Shown here one piece after another: positions 52,435 to 62,287 of a stretch of 64,000 bases of DNA; within the stretch, counting starts at the first letter, position 1; each line of letters starts with the position of its first letter. The position numbers and the translations under genes were made by a program. Location of the stretch: assembly GCA_963575745.1 (NCBI GenBank), contig CAUYUJ010018704.1, positions 160,634-224,633 of the forward strand, written 5' to 3'. Under the pieces are notes generated by a model. The model was not told the DNA's origin and made no database searches. It saw only the letters and a list, made by a program, of their open reading frames with translations. Source of the stretch: Prorocentrum cordatum (Eukaryota; Sar; Dinophyceae; Prorocentrales; Prorocentraceae).

Positions 52435-52735
52435 CTTTCGGAATACTGAAGCCAGCACCTCTTTTGAGATATCCTCAGAGTCTGCTCCGAAAGCAGAGCA
52501 TGTTGGGCACGCAAACAGGCAAATCGTCTGAGACATCCCCCAATCTGGGCGCGAATCTAGGAGTGTCCTGACCCCTGCCCCTCCACCCCTGCTTTACGAT
52601 TGCCGGAACCAGCGCCTCCCCTGAGGCATCCTAAGAGCCTGCTCCGAAAGCAGAGGATCTTGAGCACGCAAACGGGCAAACCGCTCGAGGCATCCCCGCG
52701 ATCTCGGCGCGACTCCTGAAGTGTCCCGACCCCTG
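52435..52735. repeat. repeat P, two tandem copies
   Basis: CTGCTCCGAAAGCAG hairpins at about 52490 and 52640, each followed by GGGCACGCAAACAGGCAAA or GAGCACGCAAACGGGCAAAC, a GAGRCATCCCC block and GTGTCC(T/C)GACCCCTG. The unit is about 150 bp and matches 11510-11660. Confidence 0.7.
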
Positions 52736-52821
52736 GCGCCCCCTCCCTGGGGTTGGGCGGGCCGGCGCTGCCGAGGGTCGGTCCGTCGCACGACCTGGAG
52801 CTGCGCTCGAGGTTGGCCCGC

Positions 52822-52870
52822 GGGAGGAGGAGGAGGAGGAGGAGGAGGAGGAGGAGGAGGAGGAGGAGGA
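52822..52870 (+). repeat. (GGA)n tract ahead of LINE ORF1
   Basis: About 16 pure GGA triplets, 70 bp upstream of the ORF1 ATG. Confidence 0.95.
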
Positions 52871-52938
52871 GCAAACTACTACACGCCGTGTACTGTGCGG
52901 GAAACCGCTCTCTGTGTCCTCACCATTACGGTGCAGCC

Positions 52939-54012
52939 ATGGCTCCAGCTGGGGCTCCTGACTTCTCTCGTTGGGCTTGCGGCCACAAGAAGTGCGGTTA
53001 CCAGTATAACTACAGTTGGCGCAAAAATTGCTTCAGATGCGGTCGCTCAGCAGGGCGGCAACCCGATGTATCCTTCGGCAATGGCAGTGGCAATCGCGAT
53101 CTGGGCGCGTGGGCTAAGGGGCCTCCGTCTGGGCAGCAGCTGTCCTTGTCCGAGGAGCAGGTGCAGATCTATGCGAGGATGGGCTCGTCCGACTTCGAGC
53201 AGTTGGCGGAAGGATGGCCCACCAAGCAGCTCAACCGTGTGTTGGCGCAGCGTGCGTTGCTCAATGGAGAGCCTCGTGCATCTGCCAAAGCTGCTCGCTT
53301 GGATCAAGATTTGTATGAAGACAAGAAGTCCAAGGCTCAGCGCGCCTTGGATCGTGCGAATGATGCGGTGTTCAAAGCGGTGGCTCATGCAGCGAAGTGC
53401 AAAAAGGACCTGGAAGTTGCCGAGGCAGCTGCCAAGGCTGCTTCAGCCAGGGCCGCTGCTGCCTTTGCTGCCATGGGCCAGGCGGCCGAGCCTGCCGACC
53501 CGCTCGAGCAGCTCAAGCAGCTGGTCGCCTCGCTCACCGCCGTCAAGGAGAATCCCAAGGCTGCCGAGGTCGCCGACGCCCTCAGCAACCTCGTGCCCGT
53601 GCTACGCGAGGCGGTTCCCACGGCTGCTGAGCCTGCTGGTGTTGCTCAGCCACCTGAGCCTGCGGCCCCTGGAGGGGGGCGTGGGCCCGAGGCCGCGCAG
53701 GCTCCGCCAGGTGATGCTGGGGAACCCGCCATGGAGGTCGACAGTGGCGCCGCTGCTGCCGTCGCTGCTGAGCGTGCCGCTGCAGCCGCCCAGCAGCAGG
53801 AGTTCCTGGACTACCTCCAGCAGGCGCAAGCAGGAGATACGCCCGAGATGGTTCAGCTCATGGAGAAGCATGGGGTCAAGCACGAGCTCATGGCGGATAT
53901 CTTCAACAACGTCAGGAACCAGGCGCTCAAGAAGCTGCGCGTGGACGACGGAGACTTGGTCGAGGGCAAGGCAGCCGCTGGCGCATCAGGCTCGGGTGCG
54001 CCTGGCTCCTAG
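52939..54012 (+). CDS. LINE ORF1, zinc-finger RNA-binding-type protein (357 aa)
   Basis: Starts at ATG 52939 (GCAGCCATGG) and ends at TAG 54010-54012. Residues 11-35 form a RanBP2-like zinc finger: W12, C14, C19, C31, C34 in RWACGHKKCGYQYNYSWRKN then CFRC. A long Ala/Lys/Glu-rich helical region follows (about residues 95-185), then a Pro/Gly linker and a second helical part with MVQLMEKHGVKHELMADIF. ORF1 proteins of LINEs generally bind element RNA and act as chaperones; that role is inferred. The frame upstream of 52939 is also open, but the zinc finger begins right after this Met, so I prefer it. Confidence 0.8.
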   Translation: MAPAGAPDFSRWACGHKKCGYQYNYSWRKNCFRCGRSAGRQPDVSFGNGSGNRDLGAWAKGPPSGQQLSLSEEQVQIYARMGSSDFEQLAEGWPTKQLNRVLAQRALLNGEPRASAKAARLDQDLYEDKKSKAQRALDRANDAVFKAVAHAAKCKKDLEVAEAAAKAASARAAAAFAAMGQAAEPADPLEQLKQLVASLTAVKENPKAAEVADALSNLVPVLREAVPTAAEPAGVAQPPEPAAPGGGRGPEAAQAPPGDAGEPAMEVDSGAAAAVAAERAAAAAQQQEFLDYLQQAQAGDTPEMVQLMEKHGVKHELMADIFNNVRNQALKKLRVDDGDLVEGKAAAGASGSGAPGS

Positions 54013-54022
54013 CTCGTGGCAC

Positions 54023-57000
54023 ATGATCAGCAGCAACGTCACAGGGCTCGTCGGCCTCGAGGCGTTGATCAAGCACAGTGCGGTTAAGAGTGCCCAGTTT
54101 GTCGCGGTGCAAGAGCACCATCAGGTTGACACCTGCGCTTCCTGGGAAAGTAAGTTGCAGAAAACAGGTTGGCGTGGCAGGATGGAGCCTGCCGTCAGCA
54201 CGGGGCGCGGCGTGGGCACCAGTGGTGGTATACTGCAAATGGTTCCCATCGCCCAAGGACTCGCCCCAGTCGATCTTATCCCTCCTTCTATCAGTGGTGG
54301 CAGGGCTGTGGCTTTGCACACTCCTGGAGTTGTGCCTGGAGGTTTCTTGTGGATCACGCTCTACCTGCATGACAGTGAGCAGCTCTCGCCCAGGAATTGG
54401 CAGATACTGGAAGCTGTCGGTGCAGTGCTTAAGGTTGCGAACATGCCGTACATTGTGTGCGGCGACTTCAACATGACGCCCGATATATTGTCTGGATCAG
54501 GATGGCCAGAAGCCATCGATGGTGTGGTGCTGGCGCCAACAGCCGCGACTTGCACCAACTCGTCCGAGTCTGGCGGAAAAGTCTTGGACTACTTCGTGGT
54601 GTCGGCGTCCTTGCAGTATGGCGCCACTGTGCAGGCCATCGTCGATGCGGGCACCACGCCCCACATGCCTGTCAAGCTCACGCTCTGCTCGACCACGCTG
54701 ATGGACTTTGGCTACAGGGTCGCGCGCATCCCGAAGAGGTTTCCCGTCGACATCCCCATGGGCTGTCGCGTGCGCGATCCTGCGCAGCTCTGGGTCGACG
54801 CTGAGTTGGACATGATGGAGGCCACCGTGGATGGCAAGTGGCGGCGCTGGGTTGCGGCTGCAGAATTGGACCTGGCCGACGTCTACGGCATCGTGCCCGC
54901 CGAGTCGCCCGAGTACTTCGGCCGTAGTGAAGGGCCCCAGTTCGCCTGGAAAAAGCCTGCTCTGCCCAAGGACCTTGCCTACCCCAGGCTGTTCCCTCGC
55001 TCTCTCTGGTGGCGTCTTCTCGCCAGGGTCTTCTGGGGTCTGAGTCGCTGGCAGCCGGCGCCGCTGAGAGCTTCAACACTGCGTCTCGCCCGCCAGGTCC
55101 AGGCTAAAGTAGGCGCAGCAGGCATAGATTTAACGGTTGCTAGGCCCTGGCTCGAGTTGTTAGGGCTTGCTAAGTATCTATCTTACGAGCTGGCAGCAGT
55201 TGCAGCGACTGCCACCAAGAAGCTCGCCGATTCTGAATTTCGCAATGCTGAGAAATCGAAGAAGGATGGCTGGCGTGCCTGGGTCAAGGAGCATAGTTTG
55301 AACGGCGGAGCTGCTCTATACGCGGTGTCCAAGCCGCCCGTCCCATGGCATGCCAGCTCTTTCGTTTGCAGTGAAGGGCAGGCTGTTAAGAAGCAGCCTG
55401 CTACTTTGCATCAGGAGATGGAGCTCCTCGAAGAAGAGTGGGGTCACTGGTGGCGTGTTGGGGTGCTGGAGGACTCCATCTCGTGGCCTCGGGATTTGGG
55501 TCCCCTTTTTCCCAGGCCCTCCCTTCAGGAGCTAAAAGAATGCATCAGGAGTTTTCCCGCAAAATCGGGGTGCGGCTTTGACCAGATCACCCCAAGGCAG
55601 CTTTTGTCCTTGTCCGATGCTGGGCTCGTCCTGCTCATAGACCTCATTGAAGACATTGAGGCTGAATGTTGCTGGCACCAGATCTGGACAAAAGTAGTGT
55701 TTCTCACCAAGCGTGAAGGGGGCCTCCGCCCCATAGCGCTCATACACATTCTAGCGCGGATACAGGGGAGGCTTCGCCGTCCCATGATAGCTACGTGGCA
55801 ACAGGCCAATCCGAGGCCCTATTGGTGGTCAGCCAAGGGGCGTAGTTCTGATAAATTGGTTTGGGTGCAGACCGCTGGGGCCGAGTGGGCCTCCGAGAGG
55901 CAGCTAGCCTCGGGCCTAATTCTTTCAGACCTCCAGAAGGCGTTCGAACACGTGCGGCACTCTCAGCTTGTCGCTGCTGCGCAGCGCACGGGGTTTCCGC
56001 TCCGCCAGTTGAAGCTTCTCGTCGAGCTCTATCGGTTGCCTCGGGTGCTGAGCTATAGCAATGCCGCGTCGTCGCCTCTGGAGGCGCAGCAGGCCGTTTT
56101 GCCTGGCTGCCATTTTGCAACGCTGATGCTGCAATTAATTCTCATCGGTCCTGTCGACACTGTGGCCCAAGCGTTTCCCCACGTCACTCTTGGGGTCGTG
56201 GTCGATGATTTCGGCCTCCAGCGCATCGGTCGCGATCAGGACGTTGAGAAAGATTTAGTGGCTGCAACGGGCAAGCTTCATTCCGAGCTGAAAGGTGTGG
56301 CTCTGGTCGTTCACCGTGAGAAGGGTCGTGTCGTTGCGTCGTCCCCTTGTCTCAGGGATCGGATTGTGAAGCGAACCCGTAGGTTTAATATTAAAGGGGT
56401 CTCTAGTGAAAGAAACCTCGGTATCGATTTTGCTGCTGCTCGTATAATGCCTCGGGAGACTCGGAGGGCCCGCAGGGGACCTGCTGTAGCACGGGCTCGA
56501 AAGCTCCAGAGTTTCTCGAAGGAAGTAAAAAAGCGTCGTGTGCATCACATGGTGCAGGCGGCCTGCCTTGCCTCTCTCAAGTACGGAGGCACTGTGTATG
56601 GAACGAACAATACTGATTTACGTGTGGCCCGTGCGTTACAGGCGCATGTGCAAGTACAAAGCTTGTCGGGCCGCAGCGTGACCTTGTTGCTTATGCTAGC
56701 CGAGGCGCCAAAATGCGACCCGTCTTATCGTCTCAACATCGACCCGCTCAGCATGTATGCCACCGCGGTTTGGGACGGTCTTTTGCCGCGTAGGCTGCTC
56801 GAGCAAGGTCTGACTACTGCTGTGCACCGTCTGCAGCACAGCGGCAACCCATGGGCGAGCGTCAGAGGTCCCTTCTCGGCTTGTGCCGCCACCGCTCTTC
56901 GGCTCGGTCTCGTCATCCAGGGCTTTGTCTGGCGGCATGCCGTGCTAGGAGAGATTTCGGTGCTTGATTTTGGACCCCGCTCGGTAGCCATGTGGTTGAT

Positions 57001-58465
57001 GCGCGTTGTTGATTTCTGGCTGTGGGCCAAGGTCTCGGTTCGAGAGGCTGTGCCAGAATTAATTCAGGGATGTAACATGAAACCGCTGGTGGCGCTAGTA
57101 AATGGCTCCACACTTCTTCCGCTTGAGCGGGGCTATATTAAGTCAGTTGTCTCCGGAGGCCAGTGGCCTCAGCACAGGCAATGGGAGTGTGGGCTTTCAG
57201 ACTCGGCCGAGTGTAGAGCGTGCATGTGTGCTCCGTGCACGTTGGCGCACAGACACCTCTCGTGTGCAGCGCATGAGCAGAGCATGGGTGCCGACCAGAT
57301 CCCTGGGTATCTCAGCTCGCTCGCTCGTGCTGCTGCTCACCCTCTTCCTCGCCTCTTTGCTGAGAGGTTGCTTGTGCCTGATGCCCCCCTCCCCGCCTCT
57401 TCCACCGTCCCAGATCGGTGGTTTTCGGGTGGACCCGCAGAGATGGGTGGCCACGTCTTCATGGACGGCAGCTGGATGGACCAGCACCTGCCCGCCCAGG
57501 CGCAGACGGCAGGATGGGCCATTGTCTCCTTCTGTCGTCGTCGTCACAGAGTGTTGTCGGTGATGTGTGGCGTTCTCAGCCAGATCGTCATAGACATTGA
57601 TGCCGCGGAGCTCACTGCTTTGTTGCGAGGTCTCCAGCATAGCGCTCCAGGCACCTGTTTCTACACAGATTCAGATTTTGTGTATTCTGGGGTCATGGTT
57701 CGGGGAGAGCGGGCCTGCTGCTCCAGCAAAAGCGCCTGGTCCGAGCTGTGGCGAATGGTGCGGGCTCGGATTCGTGACTGGGGTGGGGTTTCTGCTTTTA
57801 CTTTGGTGAAGGTGCGGGCCCACACCACTCGCGTTAGTGTAGTCAGTGCGTCGGTCTCTCCAGCTCTGCGGCGTCGGCTCATGTTTCTCAAGCTTGGAAA
57901 CGATGAAGCCGACTCCTGGGCAAAGTGGTCGGCCGATAGAATTCGCATCCCTCGGGAGCTTCGGGACGCCCGAAAGAAGAAGGCCCAAGTTCTGAAGGAT
58001 TATGCGATCTGGTGTGCTCGAGTTGGCTCTCCGTTAGCCGATTATGATTCTCTCCATGTGCCGCCCCGCTTGCGAGTTCCGAAGGTTCGTGGTCCCGTCG
58101 TCGTCGTGGATCCCCCTCCTCCCACTCGCACCCCTCGAGCTCTGGCCAAAGCTGATGCAGCTGCGGCCAGAGTTGCGCTGGCGGGAGGGCGTCGGCATGT
58201 GGTGCATCCGTTTAAGCTCGCCGATGGGCCCTGGTGTGCCGTCTGTGCCGTGTGTGGACACGGTGGAGCCACGATTTCTTCGAATCTCAGCTCGGAGTGT
58301 CCAGGCAGGCCGCCCCCAGGGTCCCATGGAGCCCGTGTTCTGCAAAATCTTGGCCGTGACCCGTCACGGTATTCATATAACAAGAAATGGCATATTTTTG
58401 TTCAGCCGTTCAGAACGGGTGAGCTGATCAGGGCAGGTGAAACCTCGTCAGCCACCCTGTCATAA
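54023..58465 (+). CDS. LINE ORF2: EEP endonuclease, reverse transcriptase, RNase H (1480 aa)
   Basis: ATG 54023 lies 10 nt after the ORF1 stop. Domains in order: EEP endonuclease, with E31 (FVAVQEHH), IVCGDFNMTPD near residues 145-155, GGKVLDYFVVS and TPHMPV in place of SDHxP. RT comes next, with motif A LILSDLQKAFEHV (D636), motif B QAVLPGCHFATLML and motif C VVVDDFGLQ (D728, D729) instead of YADD. A Cys/His cluster follows (CRACMCAPCTLAHRHLSC). RNase H has D1148 (FMDGS), E1196 (DAAELTAL), D1216 (YTDSDFV) and D1294 (GNDEAD). The C-terminal segment CAVCAVCGHGG is a likely zinc knuckle. It nicks target DNA and copies element RNA onto it. The same frame is open back to 52721, across ORF1, probably by base composition. 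Confidence 0.9.
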   Translation: MISSNVTGLVGLEALIKHSAVKSAQFVAVQEHHQVDTCASWESKLQKTGWRGRMEPAVSTGRGVGTSGGILQMVPIAQGLAPVDLIPPSISGGRAVALHTPGVVPGGFLWITLYLHDSEQLSPRNWQILEAVGAVLKVANMPYIVCGDFNMTPDILSGSGWPEAIDGVVLAPTAATCTNSSESGGKVLDYFVVSASLQYGATVQAIVDAGTTPHMPVKLTLCSTTLMDFGYRVARIPKRFPVDIPMGCRVRDPAQLWVDAELDMMEATVDGKWRRWVAAAELDLADVYGIVPAESPEYFGRSEGPQFAWKKPALPKDLAYPRLFPRSLWWRLLARVFWGLSRWQPAPLRASTLRLARQVQAKVGAAGIDLTVARPWLELLGLAKYLSYELAAVAATATKKLADSEFRNAEKSKKDGWRAWVKEHSLNGGAALYAVSKPPVPWHASSFVCSEGQAVKKQPATLHQEMELLEEEWGHWWRVGVLEDSISWPRDLGPLFPRPSLQELKECIRSFPAKSGCGFDQITPRQLLSLSDAGLVLLIDLIEDIEAECCWHQIWTKVVFLTKREGGLRPIALIHILARIQGRLRRPMIATWQQANPRPYWWSAKGRSSDKLVWVQTAGAEWASERQLASGLILSDLQKAFEHVRHSQLVAAAQRTGFPLRQLKLLVELYRLPRVLSYSNAASSPLEAQQAVLPGCHFATLMLQLILIGPVDTVAQAFPHVTLGVVVDDFGLQRIGRDQDVEKDLVAATGKLHSELKGVALVVHREKGRVVASSPCLRDRIVKRTRRFNIKGVSSERNLGIDFAAARIMPRETRRARRGPAVARARKLQSFSKEVKKRRVHHMVQAACLASLKYGGTVYGTNNTDLRVARALQAHVQVQSLSGRSVTLLLMLAEAPKCDPSYRLNIDPLSMYATAVWDGLLPRRLLEQGLTTAVHRLQHSGNPWASVRGPFSACAATALRLGLVIQGFVWRHAVLGEISVLDFGPRSVAMWLMRVVDFWLWAKVSVREAVPELIQGCNMKPLVALVNGSTLLPLERGYIKSVVSGGQWPQHRQWECGLSDSAECRACMCAPCTLAHRHLSCAAHEQSMGADQIPGYLSSLARAAAHPLPRLFAERLLVPDAPLPASSTVPDRWFSGGPAEMGGHVFMDGSWMDQHLPAQAQTAGWAIVSFCRRRHRVLSVMCGVLSQIVIDIDAAELTALLRGLQHSAPGTCFYTDSDFVYSGVMVRGERACCSSKSAWSELWRMVRARIRDWGGVSAFTLVKVRAHTTRVSVVSASVSPALRRRLMFLKLGNDEADSWAKWSADRIRIPRELRDARKKKAQVLKDYAIWCARVGSPLADYDSLHVPPRLRVPKVRGPVVVVDPPPPTRTPRALAKADAAAARVALAGGRRHVVHPFKLADGPWCAVCAVCGHGGATISSNLSSECPGRPPPGSHGARVLQNLGRDPSRYSYNKKWHIFVQPFRTGELIRAGETSSATLS

Positions 58466-58482
58466 CCCGTTCGGCTTTTCCA

Positions 58483-58499
58483 GCCTCGTGTTACGAGGC
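58483..58499 (+). other. hairpin just after LINE ORF2
   Basis: GCCTCG-TGTTA-CGAGGC: 6-bp stem, 5-base loop, 18 nt after the stop. Stem-loop 3' ends are known in several LINE clades as RT recognition sites; that role here is inferred. Confidence 0.55.
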
Positions 58500-58540
58500 C
58501 TTGCTGGGCGGTGGCGCAAGCGGCAACCCGATCAAAGGGG

Positions 58541-59036
58541 GTCAGCGCCGTCCGTCCCAGCCGTCGAGCGCGCAGGCAGACTCATGCTTGCGCCAAGCTG
58601 TGCCCAGGAGGAAGAAGTCTCCTCCTCGTCCTCCTCCTCCGCGGGCCGCTGCCAGTGCCCGCGCGGGCCGGGGGCCAGCGCGGGCGGGCCGAGGCGCTGC
58701 CGCCCCCGCGGTGCTCGTGGGCGGCTGCCGCGGGCAGGCCGCGTGGCCGCCATCCAGGCGTCGCTGCGCGGCCGAGCCGAGGCCGGAGGGGGTCCGCCAC
58801 TGCGTGAGGGCAGCGTCGGCGGGAGTGTATTGATTATCTGCTGCGGGCGGCCCCTCGGAGTGGTGTACAGTCGGGCGACGCACTCACCAACTTGCCCCCT
58901 TGCGAGGGCGACGTGCACGTTCGAGAGGGCGGCTGGCCTTTTCGGCGGCCGACGCACGGGCGGCGCACGGGCGACGAATGCGCGACCTGTCGCGAAGGGG
59001 GGGGGGTCAGCACGCCGGTCGCTTTATTGGGCCTTA
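58541..59036. other. GC-rich region, nothing assigned
   Basis: A + frame at about 58735-58800 reads RVAAIQASLRGRAEAGG, an IQ-like string, but flanking frames are inconsistent and it could be chance. Confidence 0.15.
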
Positions 59037-59217
59037 ACAGTCGGGGCCCTGAAGAAGGAACCCTTTTCGTTGGGGAGGGGCTCCGCGTTCCTTCAAGTGT
59101 TTCGCAGCCTGCCTCAGGTTTTCCTTATGTTTTCGATCGGAAGTCGAAGTTTAACTCATGGGAAAAGAGGGGCCTCGTTCCTTATTTAGGGTTCCTTAGG
59201 CCAACGCCCCGACTGTG
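59037..59217. mobile_element. MITE H, complete copy
   Basis: ACAGTCGGGGCCCTGAAGAA at the left, CCAACGCCCCGACTGT inverted at the right (10-bp perfect CAGTCGGGGC tips). The body has AGGTTTTCCTTATGTTTTCG and GAGGGGCCTCGTTCCTTATT. About 180 bp, no ORF. Confidence 0.75.
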
Positions 59218-61276
59218 CCGCACTGCGGCCCACAGTCGTTGGAGGTTTTGCGGCACGTTCAGCTGGTCGACGCAGGGAACGGACGCTCAAGGACAGGGGC
59301 GTCGTCAAGGAGTGCAGAGGCCGATCCTCTAGAAGGCCCGCGGGCGTGCACCTGCTTGCGCCGGGACGCAACCCGTACCAGCGAGGTACCTCGTTTGGCC
59401 CCGACGCGGGTGACGACAACGACATGATTCCAGCATTGAGGAACACTCGATTTGCGGCATCCTCTGCGGCTACGATGCGGTCACATTTTCGGTTGTGGGC
59501 CCAGCGATGTGAAGCACGCGGATGGCGCACAGCACCTGTCACCCCGCAGCGTTTGGAGATTGCTGGCGCGTTGCTGCTGCGAGGTGGGTACCGTTCTGGG
59601 GCGTCATACTCGTCCGCGATGAAAAGACACCATAAGCACAGGCGCTCCCATGGACCGCGCTTCACGTGCAGATCCACAAGGATTGCTGCCGCGCCTCGAG
59701 GCGCGGGCGAGGCCCCGCAAAGCGAGCGGCTCCTGTGCCCATGGAGCCGCTCGCCGAGGCCGATGCGGCGGCATTCGAAGCTGTGGTGGGGCCTCACTGG
59801 CCTGTTGCTGGCGAGGATGCCGCTGTCGTCGGATGTGCGTGGGTGTTACGGGAGGTCGAGCTGGGGGCGGGCAAGCTCCCGCAGGCCATTTTCCACCCGC
59901 CCGAGGGTTCCGAGGACGGTCCGTGCGGCCGGGCGGAGCTAGAGACCCTCCAGCTTCGAAGTCTGACCTGGAGACGTCAGGCTTGGCATCGCTCGGACGT
60001 GTGCATTTTTCTCGGCGAGGACCATCGAGGAGCATCCTTGATCATTTGGCGGAATTATACCACGCACGAAACCGACACAAAAACACAGGGAATGGACGTC
60101 CGAGCGATGGCCAGCAGGGAAGCGGCGGGCGCTCGATTGCGCGTGCCCTTCTCCGCTTTGCCCGGCGGCTGCACTCGCCCGGGCAAACAGGAGGGCGCGC
60201 GAGGCGGCTTCCACGAGCAGCGTGAGGACACAGGACGCTCCGACTTTCCCTGTCTGGAGAGGGGGGTTTGGCTCCAAGGCGGATTTCTCGCGCTTCTTCC
60301 AGGAGGTATCCTCGTGCGTTGGCGCGGACTCTGCCGGGATTACGGGGCATTCCCCTCGAGTCCCTGGTGCTCGCCGGATGGCATTCGCTGGGGTGCACCT
60401 GTGGGTCATTCAGTTGTTTGGCCGTTGGGACTCTGACGCTGTCCTTCGGTATTGCTGGGCTGCCCTCCTCGGCAGGCGCGGCGGCGGGCTCGCACGGAAT
60501 GCCGAGTCCCGGTCCTCGACCGACGCGGGAGCTCTCCGTGCGAGGCCCACCGGCTGGTGGGCGGTGCGGGCCGGGCGGCCGTGCCTCGCGCGATCACGGC
60601 GGAGGGCCGCCCGGCGCCCTTCGAGCATCCTGTTGAGGAGGTCCTGGATCGGGCCGGACGAAAGGGGGGGATTGGGAAAGGGGGGGTTGCGAAATTTGCT
60701 GCATGCAGCTGGCTTCGGCCCCACCGAGGGGCCCGCTCCTCGATACATAGTCGGCTTCGGCGCCGGGAGGCGCCGGGAAAATCAGCTACGTGAGGTTATT
60801 CTCACCCCCCCTTTGCTATCCCCCCTTTTCGCCCGACCCGACTGGAGCCGATGGTGGACAAGGCCAGCCGTGCGCAGGGCTCTGCGGATCGGGCAGCCCT
60901 GCTTGTTGGAGTCGAGGCGCGAGTTGCTGCGGTCGTCGAGCGCAGCCGTGTCTTGGCCGGAGAGCGGCCGCCGCAGTCGGGGGCAAGGCCCATGTGGGTG
61001 CAACCTTTAGGGGGCCACATGCGAACCCTACCCCTACCTCCTCCTCCTCCTCCTCCCCTTCCTCCTGCTCCTGCTCCTCCTCCTCCTCCTCCTCCTGCTC
61101 CTCCTGCTCCTCCTCCCCTACCCTCCACGATTTCTGGGGGGGAGAGTGGGGTTCACTTCGCTCGGGAGCCTCGACACGCGCGCTGCGGCTGGGAATTCGT
61201 GCAGGAGGGCATGCTGAGACTGTGTGGGCCGACTCCAGAGGAATTTTGTGAGGCCTGCCTCCGGTCGCGTCCGTAG
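59215..61276 (+). pseudogene. frameshifted tyrosine recombinase (mobile-element type)
   Basis: Order of remains: 59346-59640, an N-terminal SAM-like region (RFAASSAATMRSHFRLWAQR, ending SSAMKRHHK). 59730-59880, another frame, with DAAAFEAVVGPHW and the catalytic-Arg strand VLREVELGA. 59935-59990, a third frame, PPASKSDLETSGLASLG, like the LPxSKTD strand. 60320-60470, ITGHSPRVPGARRMAFAGVH then LWVIQLFGRWDSDAVLRY, carrying HxxR, W and the terminal Tyr. 60851-61276, a C-terminal part with ARCGWEFVQEGM and FCEACLRSRP. Such enzymes cut and join DNA through a Tyr-phosphate bond. At least three frame changes make it inactive unless unseen introns restore the frame. I recall this layout from dinoflagellate repetitive elements. 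Whether it is DIRS- or Crypton-like cannot be told. Confidence 0.7.
61038..61125 (+). repeat. (CTC)n microsatellite inside the recombinase pseudogene
   Basis: CTCCTCCTCC with CTG and CTT changes; translates to poly-Pro in the recombinase C-terminal frame. Confidence 0.9.
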
Positions 61277-61810
61277 ACGGGCGGGTGGTCCGACGACGTG
61301 CCGTTGAGAGTTGGCGTCGCCCGCCAGGGGTTGGCGATTACTCTCCTGGGCTGCTGAGCCCGGCGTATAGCCAAGCATCCCCATGCCACCATTAATTCAG
61401 AGCGGAGGGCGGGCGGTAGTTGTTGAGTTGAAAATGAAGCCGTGCTAGAGGAGCATATTGCTCAAGCGTGTTCTGCCGATCCTCCACCTCAGGGGTGGTC
61501 GCTGCTCGCCCCTGCCGCCGCAGCGTTTTTCGCAGCTCCGAGGCGGCCAGCGAGACCGCGGCGGCCAGCGGGGCCGCGGCAGAGCCGGCGCTGTCGCTGC
61601 CGGCGTGGGCGGCGGAGCTGGCGGCCCCGCAAGGACGGCAGGGGGCTGGCGGCGCGCACCAAGGGGTGGCGCGAGGGGGGTGGCCCTCTCAGATCATCGA
61701 GGATGGGGAACCCCCTAAGAGCGCGAGGAAGACGTGGCTTCACTGAGGCCCCCGTCTTCGCATGAGGGATCCTATTTCTGGGCGGTCTGGCTCCAGCCTG
61801 ATAGTTCCTC
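61277..61810. other. no identifiable gene
   Basis: GC-rich, with GAGGCGGCCAGCGAGACCGC / GCGGCGGCCAGCGGGGCCGC short repeats at about 61540-61580. Overlapping ORFs without motifs. Confidence 0.25.
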
Positions 61811-61814
61811 AAGG

Positions 61815-62110
61815 GTGGGTGTGAGTGTGTGGGTGAGTGAGTGAGTGAGTGAGGGTGACGATGATGAAGCTGCTGATGACGATGTGTGTGTGAGTGGCTG
61901 GTAGTGAGTGACTGGGTGAGTGAGTGCGTGAGTGAATGGGTGAGTGAGTGGGTGATGTGAGTGGGTGAGTAGGTGAGTGGCTAGGCGGGTGAGTGAGTGC
62001 GTGAGTGCGTGAGTGAGTGATGGGTTTGAATGTGTGAGTGAGCGTGTGAGTGAGTGGGTGAGTGAGTGGGTGAGTGAGTGTCAGTGATGATAGGTGTGAT
62101 TGATTAAGTG
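61815..62110 (+). repeat. (GTGA)n/GTGAGTGGGTGA minisatellite
   Basis: GTGAGTGAGTGAGTGAG with GGTGAGTGAGTGGG variants, resuming at 62340-62470. Confidence 0.9.
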
Positions 62111-62166
62111 AATGAGTGTGCGATTAGACAGGAGAGGGTGTTTTCTTTGCTGCGCGGGGTGTGTGC

Positions 62167-62287
62167 AGAGAAAGCAAGAACCCCACCTAGGATGTGGGGA
62201 ACAAGAGCCCCACTTTGGATGTGGGGAGCAAGAACCCCAATTTGGATGCGGGGTAGAAGAACCCCATATTGGATGTGGGGAACAAAG
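62167..62287 (+). repeat. 27-bp hairpin repeat, four copies
   Basis: AAGAACCCCACCTAGGATGT then GGGGAAC and three further variants. Each copy can fold CCCCAC ... GTGGGG around a 6-7-base loop. An isolated fifth copy is at about 62526-62552, after a similar lead (GCGCAGAGAAAACAATAAC). Confidence 0.75.

Larger units (their letters stand above)
52750..58540 (+). mobile_element. LINE with both ORFs open (possibly full length)
   Basis: A LINE with ORF1 (52939-54012) and ORF2 (54023-58465) uninterrupted, and the catalytic residues of the endonuclease, RT and RNase H mostly in place. Upstream lies a (GGA)n tract at 52822-52870, perhaps within the 5' UTR. After the ORF2 stop there is a hairpin, GCCTCGTGTTACGAGGC (58483-58499), then TGGGCGGTGGCGCAAGCGGC; no poly(A). 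Neither terminus nor a target-site duplication could be fixed, so the limits are approximate. Confidence 0.85.

Noticed and set aside
52721-54022. N-terminal 434 codons of the long frame that contains LINE ORF2
   Set aside because: This stretch overlaps the better supported ORF1 in another frame, is low-complexity (Arg/Ser/Pro) and lacks motifs. ORF2 is taken to start at 54023.
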